Assembly (NCBI GenBank): GCA_963677505.2
Contig: CAXXWB010000004.1
Coordinates: forward strand, 186,001-250,000
DNA: 64,000 nucleotides
Direction: 5' to 3'
Source of the DNA: JBGSUZ01 sp963677505
Lineage (GTDB): Bacteria > Bacillota > Clostridia > Peptostreptococcales > Acidaminobacteraceae
The position numbers and the translations under genes are program-made. Shown one piece after another: positions 43,882 to 52,994 of this stretch; positions within the stretch are counted from its first letter, which is position 1; each line of letters opens with the position of its first letter. The notes below the pieces were generated by a model. The model ran no database searches, had not been told where the DNA came from, and saw only the letters and a program-made list of their open reading frames with translations.

Positions 43882-45453
43882 TTATAGATATTCATTGGTC
43901 ATGCGTAAAGTGCCAGGTATTTCATAAATTTCATCTATAACTTGATTGCGCCCTTTTTCTTTAGCCAAATACATCGCTTGGTCTGCAAGATTAATTATCG
44001 CCATTATATTGATAGCTCTTTGATTGGTGGCATTGACAACTGCTAGACCTATACTGACCGTTACCGTAATAAGCTCTTCTTCATAAGAAATTTTAGCCAT
44101 TTCTATCTCTTTTCGAATATTTTCTGCCACCTTTAGAGCATTTTCTCTGTCAGCATTGGACAAAACAGCCACAAATTCTTCACCACCGTATCTGCCTACG
44201 ATATCAATGCTTCGAATTTTTTTCTTAATAATCTGAGCCACGTTGTAAATCACTTCATCTCCCGCCAAATGGCCGTATTGGTCATTGACGTTTTTAAAAT
44301 GATCGATGTCTATCATTAGAACTGACAAATGATCGTAGTATCTCATGGCTCGAATGGCTTCCTTTTCTGCTTCTTCAAGGAGCTTCCTACGATTATAAAC
44401 TTGGGATAATGCGTCAAAACTTGCCAATTGGTCTAACTTTTCAACCATTTGTTTTTCCAAGGTCACATCTCTAAAGAAAATAACCTTTCCAACAATTTCA
44501 TTTTTCACTTCAAGGATTGAAGTTCTAAACTCATAATATCGGTTTATCGAATCTGTAATAACCTGCATAGTAAATATTGAATCCTCCTGATTCATGAGGT
44601 TGACGCCATAATCAAAGGCCTTAACGTTAATACCTATATTATCAGCATTCATCCAAGAAAAAACACTGGTGGCTGCTTCGTTATACTCAACTAAGTGATT
44701 TTTATTGTCTACCACCAAAATTGCCTCATCAATTTCTTCAAAAACTACGGATTTTACAATTTCCCTAAGCTCCAGCACCTCATATTTAAACAGAGCAAAA
44801 CCGTACAGAATAGCCAGTACGAGAAGTCCAAAAGGCGTTATATCCAAGCCAATTGGCGTAAGACCTAACAGATAAACAACATTACAAAGGACGGGTGTAA
44901 TTGTTCCTGAAAACATAATCAGGGCTTGAGACTGGATCATTATATTTTTTGAAGTTCTCCAAATTTTATAGAATAAAAAAGAACCGAATAAAATAATTGC
45001 ATAGGAATATAAACTATAAAAGTAATACCAAGGTCCTCTCGTTAAAACAGCAACAATAACATCCCCTGAGATTCTATAGTCGATTTGTTGGTATAATATG
45101 TGAAAATAGTCGTTGCTGACATTGAAAAATAAGGTGAGCAGCGGTACGACCATAATTGATATACCTAATTTAAATGAGACGTGACGGTTATAATAAAACT
45201 TATAGGAGAACATAAACCAAAAAACAGTCATAAAAGGCGCGCCAAAATACTCCATCTTCAAACATACCCGAAGCTGTTCAATAGTTGTGGCTTTTAGTTC
45301 AAGACTGTAGCCAATAATGTAAATACCAACCGCTAAGCACATCAGTGCAAATAAACTGGCATTTCGGCTTCTTTTCTTTATTAGGGCGTACAGAAAGAAA
45401 TAGACAAAAACTATTCCTATGCCCATAAATAGATTGGAGACGTGATACAGCAT
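43882..45453 (-). CDS. Membrane diguanylate cyclase: 7TM sensor, PAS, GGDEF
   Basis: The start is ATG 45453 with AGGAGAG before it; the frame stays open 8 codons more. About 523 residues. Residues 5-220 hold seven membrane helices like the N-terminal 7TM domain of histidine kinases, 225-335 a PAS domain (AILVVDNKNHLVEYNEAA), and 350-510 a GGDEF domain with the active site GRYGGEEF and the metal-binding DIDHFKNVND. It makes cyclic di-GMP in response to an unknown signal. No inhibitory RxxD was checked rigorously. The counterpart HD-GYP genes lie at 33.9 and 41 kb. Confidence 0.9.
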   Translation of the reverse strand: MLYHVSNLFMGIGIVFVYFFLYALIKKRSRNASLFALMCLAVGIYIIGYSLELKATTIEQLRVCLKMEYFGAPFMTVFWFMFSYKFYYNRHVSFKLGISIMVVPLLTLFFNVSNDYFHILYQQIDYRISGDVIVAVLTRGPWYYFYSLYSYAIILFGSFLFYKIWRTSKNIMIQSQALIMFSGTITPVLCNVVYLLGLTPIGLDITPFGLLVLAILYGFALFKYEVLELREIVKSVVFEEIDEAILVVDNKNHLVEYNEAATSVFSWMNADNIGINVKAFDYGVNLMNQEDSIFTMQVITDSINRYYEFRTSILEVKNEIVGKVIFFRDVTLEKQMVEKLDQLASFDALSQVYNRRKLLEEAEKEAIRAMRYYDHLSVLMIDIDHFKNVNDQYGHLAGDEVIYNVAQIIKKKIRSIDIVGRYGGEEFVAVLSNADRENALKVAENIRKEIEMAKISYEEELITVTVSIGLAVVNATNQRAINIMAIINLADQAMYLAKEKGRNQVIDEIYEIPGTLRMTNEYL

Positions 45454-45587
45454 ATAAATCTCTCCTAACGTTGACAATGGCGATAATTTATATATTCCCC
45501 AAATACGATGAATCTACCAAAAAGTAAACCTTTGCCATCTGTACTTCTAGATTGAGCCTATTTATTATAAATAATAATAGAAATCAA

Positions 45588-45707
45588 AACTACCCGCTTA
45601 GCGGGTAGTTTGTTCCGCCCTATAAGGGCATGTTGCCCGCGTGAGCCTTAAGGCTCATTGATTTGGTTCGCCAAACGCTTGCGTTTACTGGCTGCTGCTA
45701 AAGCAGC
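45588..45707 (-). repeat. String of five short hairpins in the right end of the IS200 element
   Basis: In 120 bases there are five perfect hairpins: 45588-45610; GCCC/GGGC at 45617-45629; TGAGCC/GGCTCA at 45642-45657; AAACGC/GCGTTT at 45673-45686; GCTGCT/AGCAGC at 45694-45707. All lie 3' of tnpA in its transcript. The first may be the transposase recognition hairpin; the others have no assigned role. Confidence 0.65.
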
Positions 45708-45709
45708 TT

Positions 45710-46186
45710 TTATTTTTTGCCCTTTTTCGCTGCTTGCTCACCCGTAAACGGGTCAACATATTCCATGATACTTATTTGATCATTAGCTATATCCTCTTGG
45801 AGTTGATTTTTCACATATTCTCTTATTGCTTTTTCATTTCTTCCTACTGTATCTACATAGTAACCGCTACACCAAAAATGACGATTTCCGTACTTATATT
45901 TCAAGTTTGCGTGTTTATCAAATATCATCAAAGAACTTTTTCCTTTTAGATATCCCATAATACTCGAAACACTATGCTTTGGCGGTATTTCGATAACCAT
46001 ATGAACATGGTCAGAACAAGCCGTCGCTTCTAGAATTTTTACGCCCTTTTGTTCACACAGTTTCCTCAGTATTTTTCCTACATCTGTCTTAATTTTTCCA
46101 TAAATCGCTTGTCGTCTATACTTTGGTGCAAACACTACGTGATATTTACAATTCCAAGTTGTGTGTGCTAAACTGTTCTTATCCAA
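45710..46186 (-). CDS. tnpA: IS200/IS605-family transposase TnpA
   Basis: 158 residues, the usual length. The HUH metal-binding motif appears as DHVHMVIEI (about residue 59) and the catalytic Tyr is in IREYVKNQ (about 125). It starts with the typical CKYHVVFAPKYRR. It cuts and joins single-stranded DNA at the element ends. The frame is intact, so the element may be active. A GGATCC-like G-rich site lies before the ATG. Confidence 0.95.
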   Translation of the reverse strand: MDKNSLAHTTWNCKYHVVFAPKYRRQAIYGKIKTDVGKILRKLCEQKGVKILEATACSDHVHMVIEIPPKHSVSSIMGYLKGKSSLMIFDKHANLKYKYGNRHFWCSGYYVDTVGRNEKAIREYVKNQLQEDIANDQISIMEYVDPFTGEQAAKKGKK

Positions 46187-46321
46187 TTTCGGATCCTCCT
46201 TTTATTAGAAAATAGCGGTTGGCGAACCACCATTATTCTAACAAAAGGAGGTATTCTTTTTGGGCAAAGCTAAAGCTCTTTGGAACCCCCGGTAGAACCG
46301 GGGGTTTTCTGTTCACACAAT

Positions 46322-46363
46322 AAAAAAAAGGTTGTCACAAGTTTACACTTGGACAACCTTTGA
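46322..46363 (-). terminator. Terminator after csp
   Basis: On the minus strand AAAGGTTGTC-C-AAGT pairs with ACTTG-T-GACAACCTTT around a 4-base loop and is followed by eight T. Confidence 0.88.
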
Positions 46364-46372
46364 TGGTTTTAA

Positions 46373-46570
46373 TTATAAGCTAACGATGTTCTCAGCTTGA
46401 GGACCTTTAGCGCCTTGAGTTACTTCGAAAGTAACTTTTTCGCCTTCTTCAAGAGTTTTGAAACCGCTCTTTTGGATTTGTGAGAAGTGTGCGAACACAT
46501 CTGTGCCGTCTTCTGCTGTGATAAAACCAAAACCTTTTTCTGCATTAAACCATTTTACTGTACCGTTCAT
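46373..46570 (-). CDS. csp: Cold shock protein (CspA family)
   Basis: 65 residues, start at MNGTVKWFNAEKGFGFI with GGAGG eight bases before. RNP1 KGFGFI and RNP2 DVFAHF are present, so it binds single-stranded RNA and DNA as an RNA chaperone in the cytoplasm. A leader of about 127 nt upstream is typical for temperature-controlled csp genes. Well formed and probably highly expressed. Confidence 0.96.
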   Translation of the reverse strand: MNGTVKWFNAEKGFGFITAEDGTDVFAHFSQIQKSGFKTLEEGEKVTFEVTQGAKGPQAENIVSL

Positions 46571-46702
46571 AATCGATACCTCCAAATTTTATTTTTTCTT
46601 TTCCATTTGCAAAACCATGTCACCTAAAATTTAGAGTTGATCAGAAGCGATTCTTCTTTAAAATTTTAAAGTTGATACTAATGCACATGCAAGAATAAGT
46701 TA

Positions 46703-46731
46703 ATTCTACACTAGGTCTAAAGAAATAGCAA
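46703..46731 (-). promoter_or_regulatory. Promoter and long leader of csp
   Basis: TTGCTA (46731-46726), 17-base spacer and TAGAAT (46708-46703) on the minus strand. The start near 46697 gives a leader of about 127 nt, the kind in which csp genes carry cold-responsive structure. Confidence 0.5.
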
Positions 46732-46859
46732 GGGTTATTATTCAGAATTAAAAAAATTCTTTTTTGAGACCCACTTACTTGTCTTTTAAATTAAAGATAT
46801 AAAACAAAAAAGATGGGTATTTTACTAAGGTAGAATCCAATCCAGACGGAGGGCTTAAT

Positions 46860-48134
46860 ATGACGCTTGCAACATACACTTCTCAATTATCCATATCCAA
46901 TTTTTCTACTACTTTCGCCTTAACCATGACAGTTGTATGCATTTATATGTATTTTCGTTATGAAAAATTAAAGAAAGAAACCGCTGCTCAGAATGAGGCT
47001 ATCCAAAGCGCTCTCTATAAGAGCAATATCTACGAAAAACAACTTATTGAGTTGATTAATTTGATTCCCTTTCCCGTCTTTTCAAAAGACCATGAACAGA
47101 AATTTATAACGGTGAATGACGCTTATGCCGACTTCTTCGGACTGACACCAAAAGACCTTGAAGGAAAGCAGGACACTGATATTTACCTAGTTAACGCCTA
47201 TACGCCTATCAGCCACTTCCGCATTATTGAAGAAGAAGTTCTCCGCGACCATAAGAAAATGCATTTAAAAGAATACTTATTAACAGATGCCAAAGGCGTT
47301 GACCATATCTACGACATAAAAAAAGTGCCTTTTCCTATTATGGACCAAAGTGAAATAGGCCTATTAAGTATTGCAGTTGATATTACTGATTTAAAGCGCA
47401 AGGAAAATGAGCGAATTAGTGCATTGACTCGTCTTGTCACTAATATTGCCCATCAGTTCAACACGCCCCTAGGCAATGTCATTTCATCCTCTTCATTTCT
47501 AAAAATGCAAAACGATGAGATGATGGCTAAACTAAATAGTCCTTCCCTCACAAGCGGGGAACTAAGTCAGTTTTTAGAATCCATTGACGATGCAAATAAG
47601 GTTATAGAATTGGGCTTGGAGCGGTTGGTCGCTATTGTCAGCGCCTTTAAAGCCCTCAGTGTCTCTACAGAAAAATTGGTAAGAACCAGTTTCAATTTAA
47701 CGGAGTTGATTCAATCTGTTGTCGAAGAAGCCTCTTCCTTTAAGTCCATTGCTTGGAGATGTCATTTTGATGCAAATACCCAATTGACTTCTTATCAGAA
47801 TGCCTTAGAACAAGTCTTGAGTCAGCTGGTCTGTAACGCTATTGAACATGCTTTCACAACGATGAATACGAAAGAAGAAGTCATTGATTTTTACTATCAC
47901 ATAGAAGATGACTATGCCATTCTAAAGGTCTGCGACAACGGGCCTGGCATTTCAGAAGAAAACCTCCTACACGCCTTTGACCCCCTATTTACCAGTGCTC
48001 AAAATTATGGTCATCTAGGTATCGGTTTAAGTATTGCTTACAATATCACCTGTCAACTTCTTGATGGTGACATGGACATAAAAAACCGCCCAGAAGGCGG
48101 CTTAGAGATCAGTTTAAAATTCAGATGTCATTGA
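46860..48134 (+). CDS. PAS sensor histidine kinase
   Basis: 424 residues. One membrane helix (about 17-33), a short coiled coil, a PAS domain (about 60-180, FPVFSKDHEQKFITVNDAYA) and a kinase core: H-box NIAHQFNTPLGNV (phospho-acceptor His about 196), N-box NAIEHAF, G1 DNGPGIS and G2 GHLGIGLS. The H-box has HQFNTP rather than HELRTP. No response regulator gene adjoins, so it is an orphan kinase. CGGAGGG precedes the ATG. Confidence 0.88.
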   Translation: MTLATYTSQLSISNFSTTFALTMTVVCIYMYFRYEKLKKETAAQNEAIQSALYKSNIYEKQLIELINLIPFPVFSKDHEQKFITVNDAYADFFGLTPKDLEGKQDTDIYLVNAYTPISHFRIIEEEVLRDHKKMHLKEYLLTDAKGVDHIYDIKKVPFPIMDQSEIGLLSIAVDITDLKRKENERISALTRLVTNIAHQFNTPLGNVISSSSFLKMQNDEMMAKLNSPSLTSGELSQFLESIDDANKVIELGLERLVAIVSAFKALSVSTEKLVRTSFNLTELIQSVVEEASSFKSIAWRCHFDANTQLTSYQNALEQVLSQLVCNAIEHAFTTMNTKEEVIDFYYHIEDDYAILKVCDNGPGISEENLLHAFDPLFTSAQNYGHLGIGLSIAYNITCQLLDGDMDIKNRPEGGLEISLKFRCH

Positions 48135-48143
48135 TATGCCACC

Positions 48144-48992
48144 TTATAATATTTTAACCGCCAAAATAACAAGCATTATGCCAATAATTTTAACGGCGGT
48201 CATCGGCTCGGCAAATAACAAGACACCCACCACCGTTGCCACAATTGGCTCAAGGGTTGCAATGATCGATGCCTTACTGGTTTCAAGCTTACTTAGACCC
48301 TTGGTATACAAGAGAAACGGCGCCACGGTTGACAGCAAACAAAGGAACACTGCATGGACTAAAGCACCTGATATTTTTAGCAGGTTAGCCATTTCTGGGA
48401 TATCTGTAATAGGAATCAGTCCCAAGGTTGCAAAGGCAAATGTGTAAAAAGTAACAGTTAGTACGCTATATTTTTTTAAGGCATAACGAACAAAAATACT
48501 GTAAAGAGCATACCCTAGACCTGAACCTAGTCCCAGCAGAATACCTATGCCAGATACCTTGACACTGCCATTTTCTGAAAAAACCGTTACCAACAGACAG
48601 CCTAAAAAAGTTAGACCTAAAGAAATCCATTTATTTTTGGTCATTTGCTCTTTAAAGAGCATTACTGACAAGAAGGTGACAATGGTAGGGGCAGTGTATA
48701 GTAAAATCGCTGCTACTGAAAGAGATGTCCTTTCTATGGCATTAAAATAGCACCAATTGAAAAACACAAAACTGATAATGCCTGTCCCAACAAAATATTT
48801 GCTATCCTTAAGGGCTATTCTTAAAGATTTAGGATCAGTAAGAACCATATAAGCAAAGAGACACACCATAGCCCCAAAGGCTCTAACAAATACAATTTGA
48901 GTTGCATCAAACCCCAATGCTGACAGTGCTTTGCTGAATATGCCAATGACACCCCAAAAAACTGCTGCCAAAATAACGTAAATATAGGGCAT
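48144..48992 (-). CDS. EamA/DMT-family transporter
   Basis: The start is ATG 48992 (MPYIYVILAAVFWG) with AAGGAGAAG; the open frame upstream is not coding. 282 residues with ten membrane helices in two EamA repeats (first ending YTAPTIVTFLSVMLFKEQ, second ATLEPIVATVVGVLLFAEP). These proteins export amino acids or metabolites; no substrate can be told. It converges on the histidine kinase gene with 9 bases between the stops. Confidence 0.87.
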   Translation of the reverse strand: MPYIYVILAAVFWGVIGIFSKALSALGFDATQIVFVRAFGAMVCLFAYMVLTDPKSLRIALKDSKYFVGTGIISFVFFNWCYFNAIERTSLSVAAILLYTAPTIVTFLSVMLFKEQMTKNKWISLGLTFLGCLLVTVFSENGSVKVSGIGILLGLGSGLGYALYSIFVRYALKKYSVLTVTFYTFAFATLGLIPITDIPEMANLLKISGALVHAVFLCLLSTVAPFLLYTKGLSKLETSKASIIATLEPIVATVVGVLLFAEPMTAVKIIGIMLVILAVKIL

Positions 48993-49070
48993 TTTCTTCT
49001 CCTTATGACCGTTAGGGTAGTTATCTATCGTTTGTACTAAACTTTTTATAAATTCCAAGGAGGTAATATT

Positions 49071-49586
49071 ATGGGTAAAAAAGCAGTAGACATTGCAAAT
49101 TTAGATGTAGAAAAATTGATTTTGATGTTAAATGAAGCTTTATCTGAAGAGTGGCTTGCCTACTATCAGTACTGGATTGGCGCTCGAATTATGGAAGGTC
49201 CTATGCGCAGCGAAATCGAACCCGAACTTCTCCTTCACGCCACTCAAGAGTTGGGACATGCGGTTCTAGTAGTTGATCGGATTTTACAATTAGGTGGCAC
49301 TCCCGTTCTCAACCCTAACCAATGGAGTAGTTTTGCAAGATGTGACTACGAAGAACCTGTTGACCCTTATGTAGAATCAATTCTTGAGCAGAATTTAGCG
49401 GGTGAGAGATGTGCCATTCAGCGGTATGAAGAAATTGCACAATACACCATAGGAAAAGACCTTATTACATACCAAATAGCAATCACCATTCTCGGCGAAG
49501 AACTTGAGCATGAGCACGACATCGAAAGCTTCCTCAGAGACATCGAACGCCTTAAGGAAGATATTCGAAAATTCCGCTTATCTTGA
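49071..49586 (+). CDS. Ferritin-like diiron protein
   Basis: 171 residues forming a four-helix bundle. Candidate iron ligands are SEEWLAYYQYW (Glu about 25), HATQELGHAV (Glu and His about 60-63), AGERCAIQRYEE (Glu about 108) and LGEELEHEHD (Glu and His about 142-146). This matches bacterioferritin/Dps-like ferritin-like proteins, which store iron or remove peroxide. No heme-ligand Met is evident. CAAGGAGG precedes the ATG. The 3' end overlaps the convergent FAH gene by 9 bases. Confidence 0.83.
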   Translation: MGKKAVDIANLDVEKLILMLNEALSEEWLAYYQYWIGARIMEGPMRSEIEPELLLHATQELGHAVLVVDRILQLGGTPVLNPNQWSSFARCDYEEPVDPYVESILEQNLAGERCAIQRYEEIAQYTIGKDLITYQIAITILGEELEHEHDIESFLRDIERLKEDIRKFRLS

Positions 49587-50441
49587 TGACTTCAATTTAT
49601 TTTCCAACCTACCGATTCCCTCAATTTCTACAAGGACCTGATCTCCACTTTTAAGCCAAGCTTGTTGATTTTCAGGGTATCCTAGTATCACACCACTTGG
49701 TGTACCTGTAAAGATAATATCCCCCGGCTTTAAGGTCATCTGTTGAGAAAGATAAGAGACAATCTCGGCACAGCTGAAAATCATATCTTTTGTATTGCCT
49801 CTTTGTCTGACTTCGCCATTGACAGTACAGCAGATTTCAAGACAATTAGGGCTTAACTGATCTTGGGTCACAACCATCGGACCGATTGGGGCAAATTGGT
49901 CACAAGTTTTACCAATAAGCCACTGGGCTGTTCTAAACTGAAGATCTCTGGCAGAAAGGTCATTGCCTGCTGTATATCCAAAAACATAATCCAAGGCCTG
50001 CTCTTTTCCAATATTTTTAGCGGTTCTGCCCATAATGATGACCAATTCCCCTTCGTAGTCGATTTTAACCGCATGCTCTGGCAGAGAAATATTTTCTTTA
50101 TGAGCTGCTAAGGCATTATTAAACTTACTAAAGACCACTGGAAAAACGGGTAAATCCATTTGACATTCGTCGGTATGACTCACGTAGTTCAGCCCAATAC
50201 AGAGAATCTTTTCAGGGTGTAACACAGCAGGTGCAAATGTAATTTCTTCCTCTGGGCAGTACCACGAAGGATCAGTTGCTCCATCTATGAGCTTTTGTAA
50301 CTGAGACAGACCTTCATCACCTGAAGCTATAAGATCTTCCATAGATAAGTTCAGCCCTGACTTGGAGATGTCTAATATACCCCGCTCAGTATATACACCT
50401 AGTTTTACCACATGGTTTGTTATAAAATTTAATAGTTTCAT
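49578..50441 (-). CDS. Fumarylacetoacetate hydrolase family protein
   Basis: 287 residues. The N-terminal small domain (1-65) is followed by the FAH catalytic domain beginning KILCIGLNYVSHTDE, with metal ligands in KIDYEGELVI (D-x-E-x-E, about residues 130-136) and DLSARDLQ (about 165), and KPGDIIFTGTPSGV near 240. Members hydrolyse or decarboxylate 2-oxo-dioic acids such as acylpyruvates or oxaloacetate; which one is not known. AGGTCTTT is the ribosome site. Stands alone. Confidence 0.9.
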   Translation of the reverse strand: MKLLNFITNHVVKLGVYTERGILDISKSGLNLSMEDLIASGDEGLSQLQKLIDGATDPSWYCPEEEITFAPAVLHPEKILCIGLNYVSHTDECQMDLPVFPVVFSKFNNALAAHKENISLPEHAVKIDYEGELVIIMGRTAKNIGKEQALDYVFGYTAGNDLSARDLQFRTAQWLIGKTCDQFAPIGPMVVTQDQLSPNCLEICCTVNGEVRQRGNTKDMIFSCAEIVSYLSQQMTLKPGDIIFTGTPSGVILGYPENQQAWLKSGDQVLVEIEGIGRLENKLKSSR

Positions 50442-50529
50442 GTAAAGACCTCATTTCTTTATATTTTCAATTCTTTTATTTTCAATGATTGGCGATGTTT
50501 TTCCTAGATTACAGATTGGAGGGTTTGAA

Positions 50530-51015
50530 ATGACTAGTATGACTGAAGTTTGTTGCCCTGAATTTGATCCAACGCCTTGGGAAGGTGTCACTCACCATTG
50601 GGTGGACAAATTATTTCTATGCGACTCCGTCCCTCAACTCTTTCATATGCCTTTACCAGGTATTTATGGTAAAACCATTTCGAATATGTGGAAAAAAGCT
50701 GAACATCTTGGTATTGCCCCTGAAACAAAGGATTTTATGCTATTGTCTTATGATCATTCCCCATGGAAATCAGAGCTTTATATGAGCGTAACCGCAGATA
50801 GCCATGAAGCTGATATTGCAATGTTTAACAGCAATTACATCAGCAAGGTATTCGATGGTCCTTATAAAAACGTGCCTACATATCTCAAAACCTTTGAAAG
50901 CTATTTAGAAACTTCTGGTCAAACAGCAGAAAAGTACTATTTCTATTATACCACCTGTCCAAAATGCGCCAAGAAATATGGGCATAATTATATTGTCATT
51001 TTGGCAAAAATTTAA
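50530..51015 (+). CDS. Conserved small protein often annotated as hydrolase
   Basis: The start is ATG 50530 after GGAGGG. 161 residues. Recognisable conserved pieces are EVCCPEFDPTPWEG, KLFLCDSV, SYDHSPWKSELYMSV, KVFDGPYKNVPTY and the C-terminal YYTTCPKCAKKYGHNY. I know this as a widespread conserved family with a Cys pair near each end (CC and C-x2-C), usually called hydrolase without proof. A GyrI-like fold is possible. No signal peptide. Confidence 0.7.
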   Translation: MTSMTEVCCPEFDPTPWEGVTHHWVDKLFLCDSVPQLFHMPLPGIYGKTISNMWKKAEHLGIAPETKDFMLLSYDHSPWKSELYMSVTADSHEADIAMFNSNYISKVFDGPYKNVPTYLKTFESYLETSGQTAEKYYFYYTTCPKCAKKYGHNYIVILAKI

Positions 51016-51141
51016 TTATTGCTATCACACAAAAAATACTATTCGTGCGTTTATTTTTAACGTTTTAATTTTCCTATTTATTTCTTCTTTTTCTTATGCT
51101 AAACTGTTGATAAATCACATAAGCGAGAGGGGATATTCGTC

Positions 51142-52023
51142 ATGGAAATTCTAGAGCAGACAGCTTTACCTCAAAAAACTCATCGCAACGACCTACTCAA
51201 AATAGTAGCTTTGGTCACCATGCTCATTGACCACATAGGTTATCTTTATTTTCCGTATGAAATGATGTTCAGAACCATTGGTAGGATTGCATTTCCAATC
51301 TTTGCTTATCAAGTGGCTTTAGGGTTTCAAAAGACTTCTAGTAGGTCCCGTTACGGGAAACGATTGTTTATTTTTGCCTTGATTTCTCAAGTTCCTTATC
51401 TATGGTTTAACCCGACTCTTTCCTTTGAATGGCAAGGTCTTAACATTATGTTTACCCTACTGTTTTCCTTAGGGGTGCTTCAGTCCCTCGAAACCAGTAA
51501 GCTGGCTTGGAGAGAAGTCTTTGCATCTCAAAAAACAAAACTTCCATTGGCTATGGGATCTGGTTTATTGACCCTTGCGTTGATTGTCTTACCTGATATA
51601 CTGGATTTTAATACAGGTATCGGAATTGAGTATGGCTCCACAGGTGTTCTCTTTGTTATTCTCTTTTACTTATTTGGGAAGCGATTTTTCCCAATGTTGA
51701 CTGCCTATGTGGTTTTATCTCTGGCAGGCGGTTATTACTCCGCTGCAAAATGGCTTCACTACAGTACTGGCTATTCTATGTGGAAATCCTTAACGTCCTT
51801 CGAAACCCTTTACAATCAACATATTTATTACGGAAATACGTTAACAACCCTATCAGGGGTTTTATTCCAAGCGAGAAGCGTTATGGCTGTTCCTATTATT
51901 GACTTTACAAATTGGTTGGAGCAAAACTTCCATTTGAATATTCACCTGAACAAATATGTGGGATACTGGTTCTACCCTGTTCATATTTCAATATTGCTCA
52001 TTATTAAGGTTATTATCTCCTAA
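51142..52023 (+). CDS. TraX family membrane protein
   Basis: 293 residues with about eight membrane helices. The start KIVALVTMLIDHIGYLYFP and RTIGRIAFPIFAYQVALGF are the typical TraX signature. In plasmids TraX acetylates pilin; chromosomal relatives in Firmicutes are thought to be membrane acyltransferases of unknown target. GAGAGGGG precedes the ATG. A terminator follows directly. Confidence 0.85.
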   Translation: MEILEQTALPQKTHRNDLLKIVALVTMLIDHIGYLYFPYEMMFRTIGRIAFPIFAYQVALGFQKTSSRSRYGKRLFIFALISQVPYLWFNPTLSFEWQGLNIMFTLLFSLGVLQSLETSKLAWREVFASQKTKLPLAMGSGLLTLALIVLPDILDFNTGIGIEYGSTGVLFVILFYLFGKRFFPMLTAYVVLSLAGGYYSAAKWLHYSTGYSMWKSLTSFETLYNQHIYYGNTLTTLSGVLFQARSVMAVPIIDFTNWLEQNFHLNIHLNKYVGYWFYPVHISILLIIKVIIS

Positions 52024-52025
52024 AC

Positions 52026-52091
52026 AAGAAAGCTGCTCAGTGCTGAGGTTCACCCTAATGGGAAACCTTTCACCGAACAGCTTTTTTATTT
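52026..52091 (+). terminator. Terminator after traX-like gene
   Basis: An outer AAAGCTG/CAGCTTT stem encloses two smaller hairpins (CTCAG/CTGAG and a GGTT/AACC pairing) and is followed by a T run. It lies directly after the stop codon. Confidence 0.7.
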
Positions 52092-52108
52092 TTTATGAAC
52101 ACTGCCTC

Positions 52109-52957
52109 TTATTTTTTTACAATAGGAATCCAAACCTCATACTTGGCATTTTCTGAATCTGCAGTCAGATACACTTCTACATCTGGGGCATTTCCGTACT
52201 CATAGCCAGAGGTTGGTAACCACTCCATCACAATGCGTTTTTCCAAATCCTGAACAGATTTACCATTGCCTTCTCCTGAGAAAATTGCCCAGGTAGCCTC
52301 AGGTACAGTGTAGGTTTCAAAGCCTTCTGGGGCATTATCTGTGCTGGCTACGGCAATATAATAGCGCCACTGTTCTTCGCTACCACATGCACTCACACCT
52401 AAAACTCCCATAGGGCTAGTGTTCATCATTTCCGCTAACCTTCCTAGGGTACCGTCCATAGCCGCTTTGCCCCACATTTTAGGTACCGCTTCAAAATTTT
52501 TCTCAATTTCTGTTTCTAACGGTTCTGAAATACCTATGATTCTAAATGCATCCTTCTTCTCAATCCGATAATTCATCTCACTGGCTCCTTTTATGGTTAT
52601 ATTGAAGCTGATAGAAGGAAAGGATTTGAGAACCACGCCGCTTTTTCTTGCCTCTGTAGGGGATATGCCCTGCACAGCTTTAAAAGCTCTGTTAAATGCC
52701 GTTGGAGATTCATAACCGTATTTCAGCGAGAGGTCTATCACTTTTTCTTTGCCCGTTTGCAAATCTGCCGCCGCTAAAGACATTTTTCGGCGCCGTATAT
52801 ACTCAGACAAAGGTACGTCTGCCATATAAGTGAACATTCTCTGAAAATGATAGGTGGAACAACAAGCAATTTTTGCTACACCATCTAAATCTACGGTCGC
52901 TGTTAAATTCTCCTCAATATAATTGACTGCTGCGTTCAACCGTTCTATCCATTCCAT
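52109..52957 (-). CDS. AraC-type regulator with GyrI-like effector domain
   Basis: The start is ATG 52957 with AGGAG; the open frame continues upstream into the next gene but has no site. 282 residues: two AraC helix-turn-helix units (about 1-105; ACCSTYHFQRMFTYM and YESPTAFNRAFKAVQG) and a GyrI-like effector-binding domain (about 125-282; MNYRIEKKDAFRIIGIS, closing VEVYLTADSENAKYEVWIPI). Such proteins sense drugs or small metabolites. Its 5' end lies 37 bases after the methyltransferase gene. Confidence 0.9.
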   Translation of the reverse strand: MEWIERLNAAVNYIEENLTATVDLDGVAKIACCSTYHFQRMFTYMADVPLSEYIRRRKMSLAAADLQTGKEKVIDLSLKYGYESPTAFNRAFKAVQGISPTEARKSGVVLKSFPSISFNITIKGASEMNYRIEKKDAFRIIGISEPLETEIEKNFEAVPKMWGKAAMDGTLGRLAEMMNTSPMGVLGVSACGSEEQWRYYIAVASTDNAPEGFETYTVPEATWAIFSGEGNGKSVQDLEKRIVMEWLPTSGYEYGNAPDVEVYLTADSENAKYEVWIPIVKK

Positions 52958-52994
52958 CGTTTCAACTCCTAACCTAAGGATACGCTTCTCATGA

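Larger units (their letters stand above)
45588..46306 (-). mobile_element. IS200-like insertion sequence
   Basis: A single Y1 transposase gene (45710-46186) is framed by two hairpins, each with a 10-bp stem and 3-base loop: 45588-45610 (AACTACCCGC stem) and 46284-46306 (AACCCCCGGT stem). These are as expected for subterminal ends of IS200/IS605 elements, which have no terminal inverted repeats and are cut as single strands. Exact ends cannot be fixed from one copy; the element probably reaches some bases beyond both hairpins. No tnpB is present. Confidence 0.8.

Noticed and set aside
45588..45707. Hairpin string as a CRISPR array
   Set aside because: The hairpins differ in sequence and length, there are no repeats of one unit and no cas genes.
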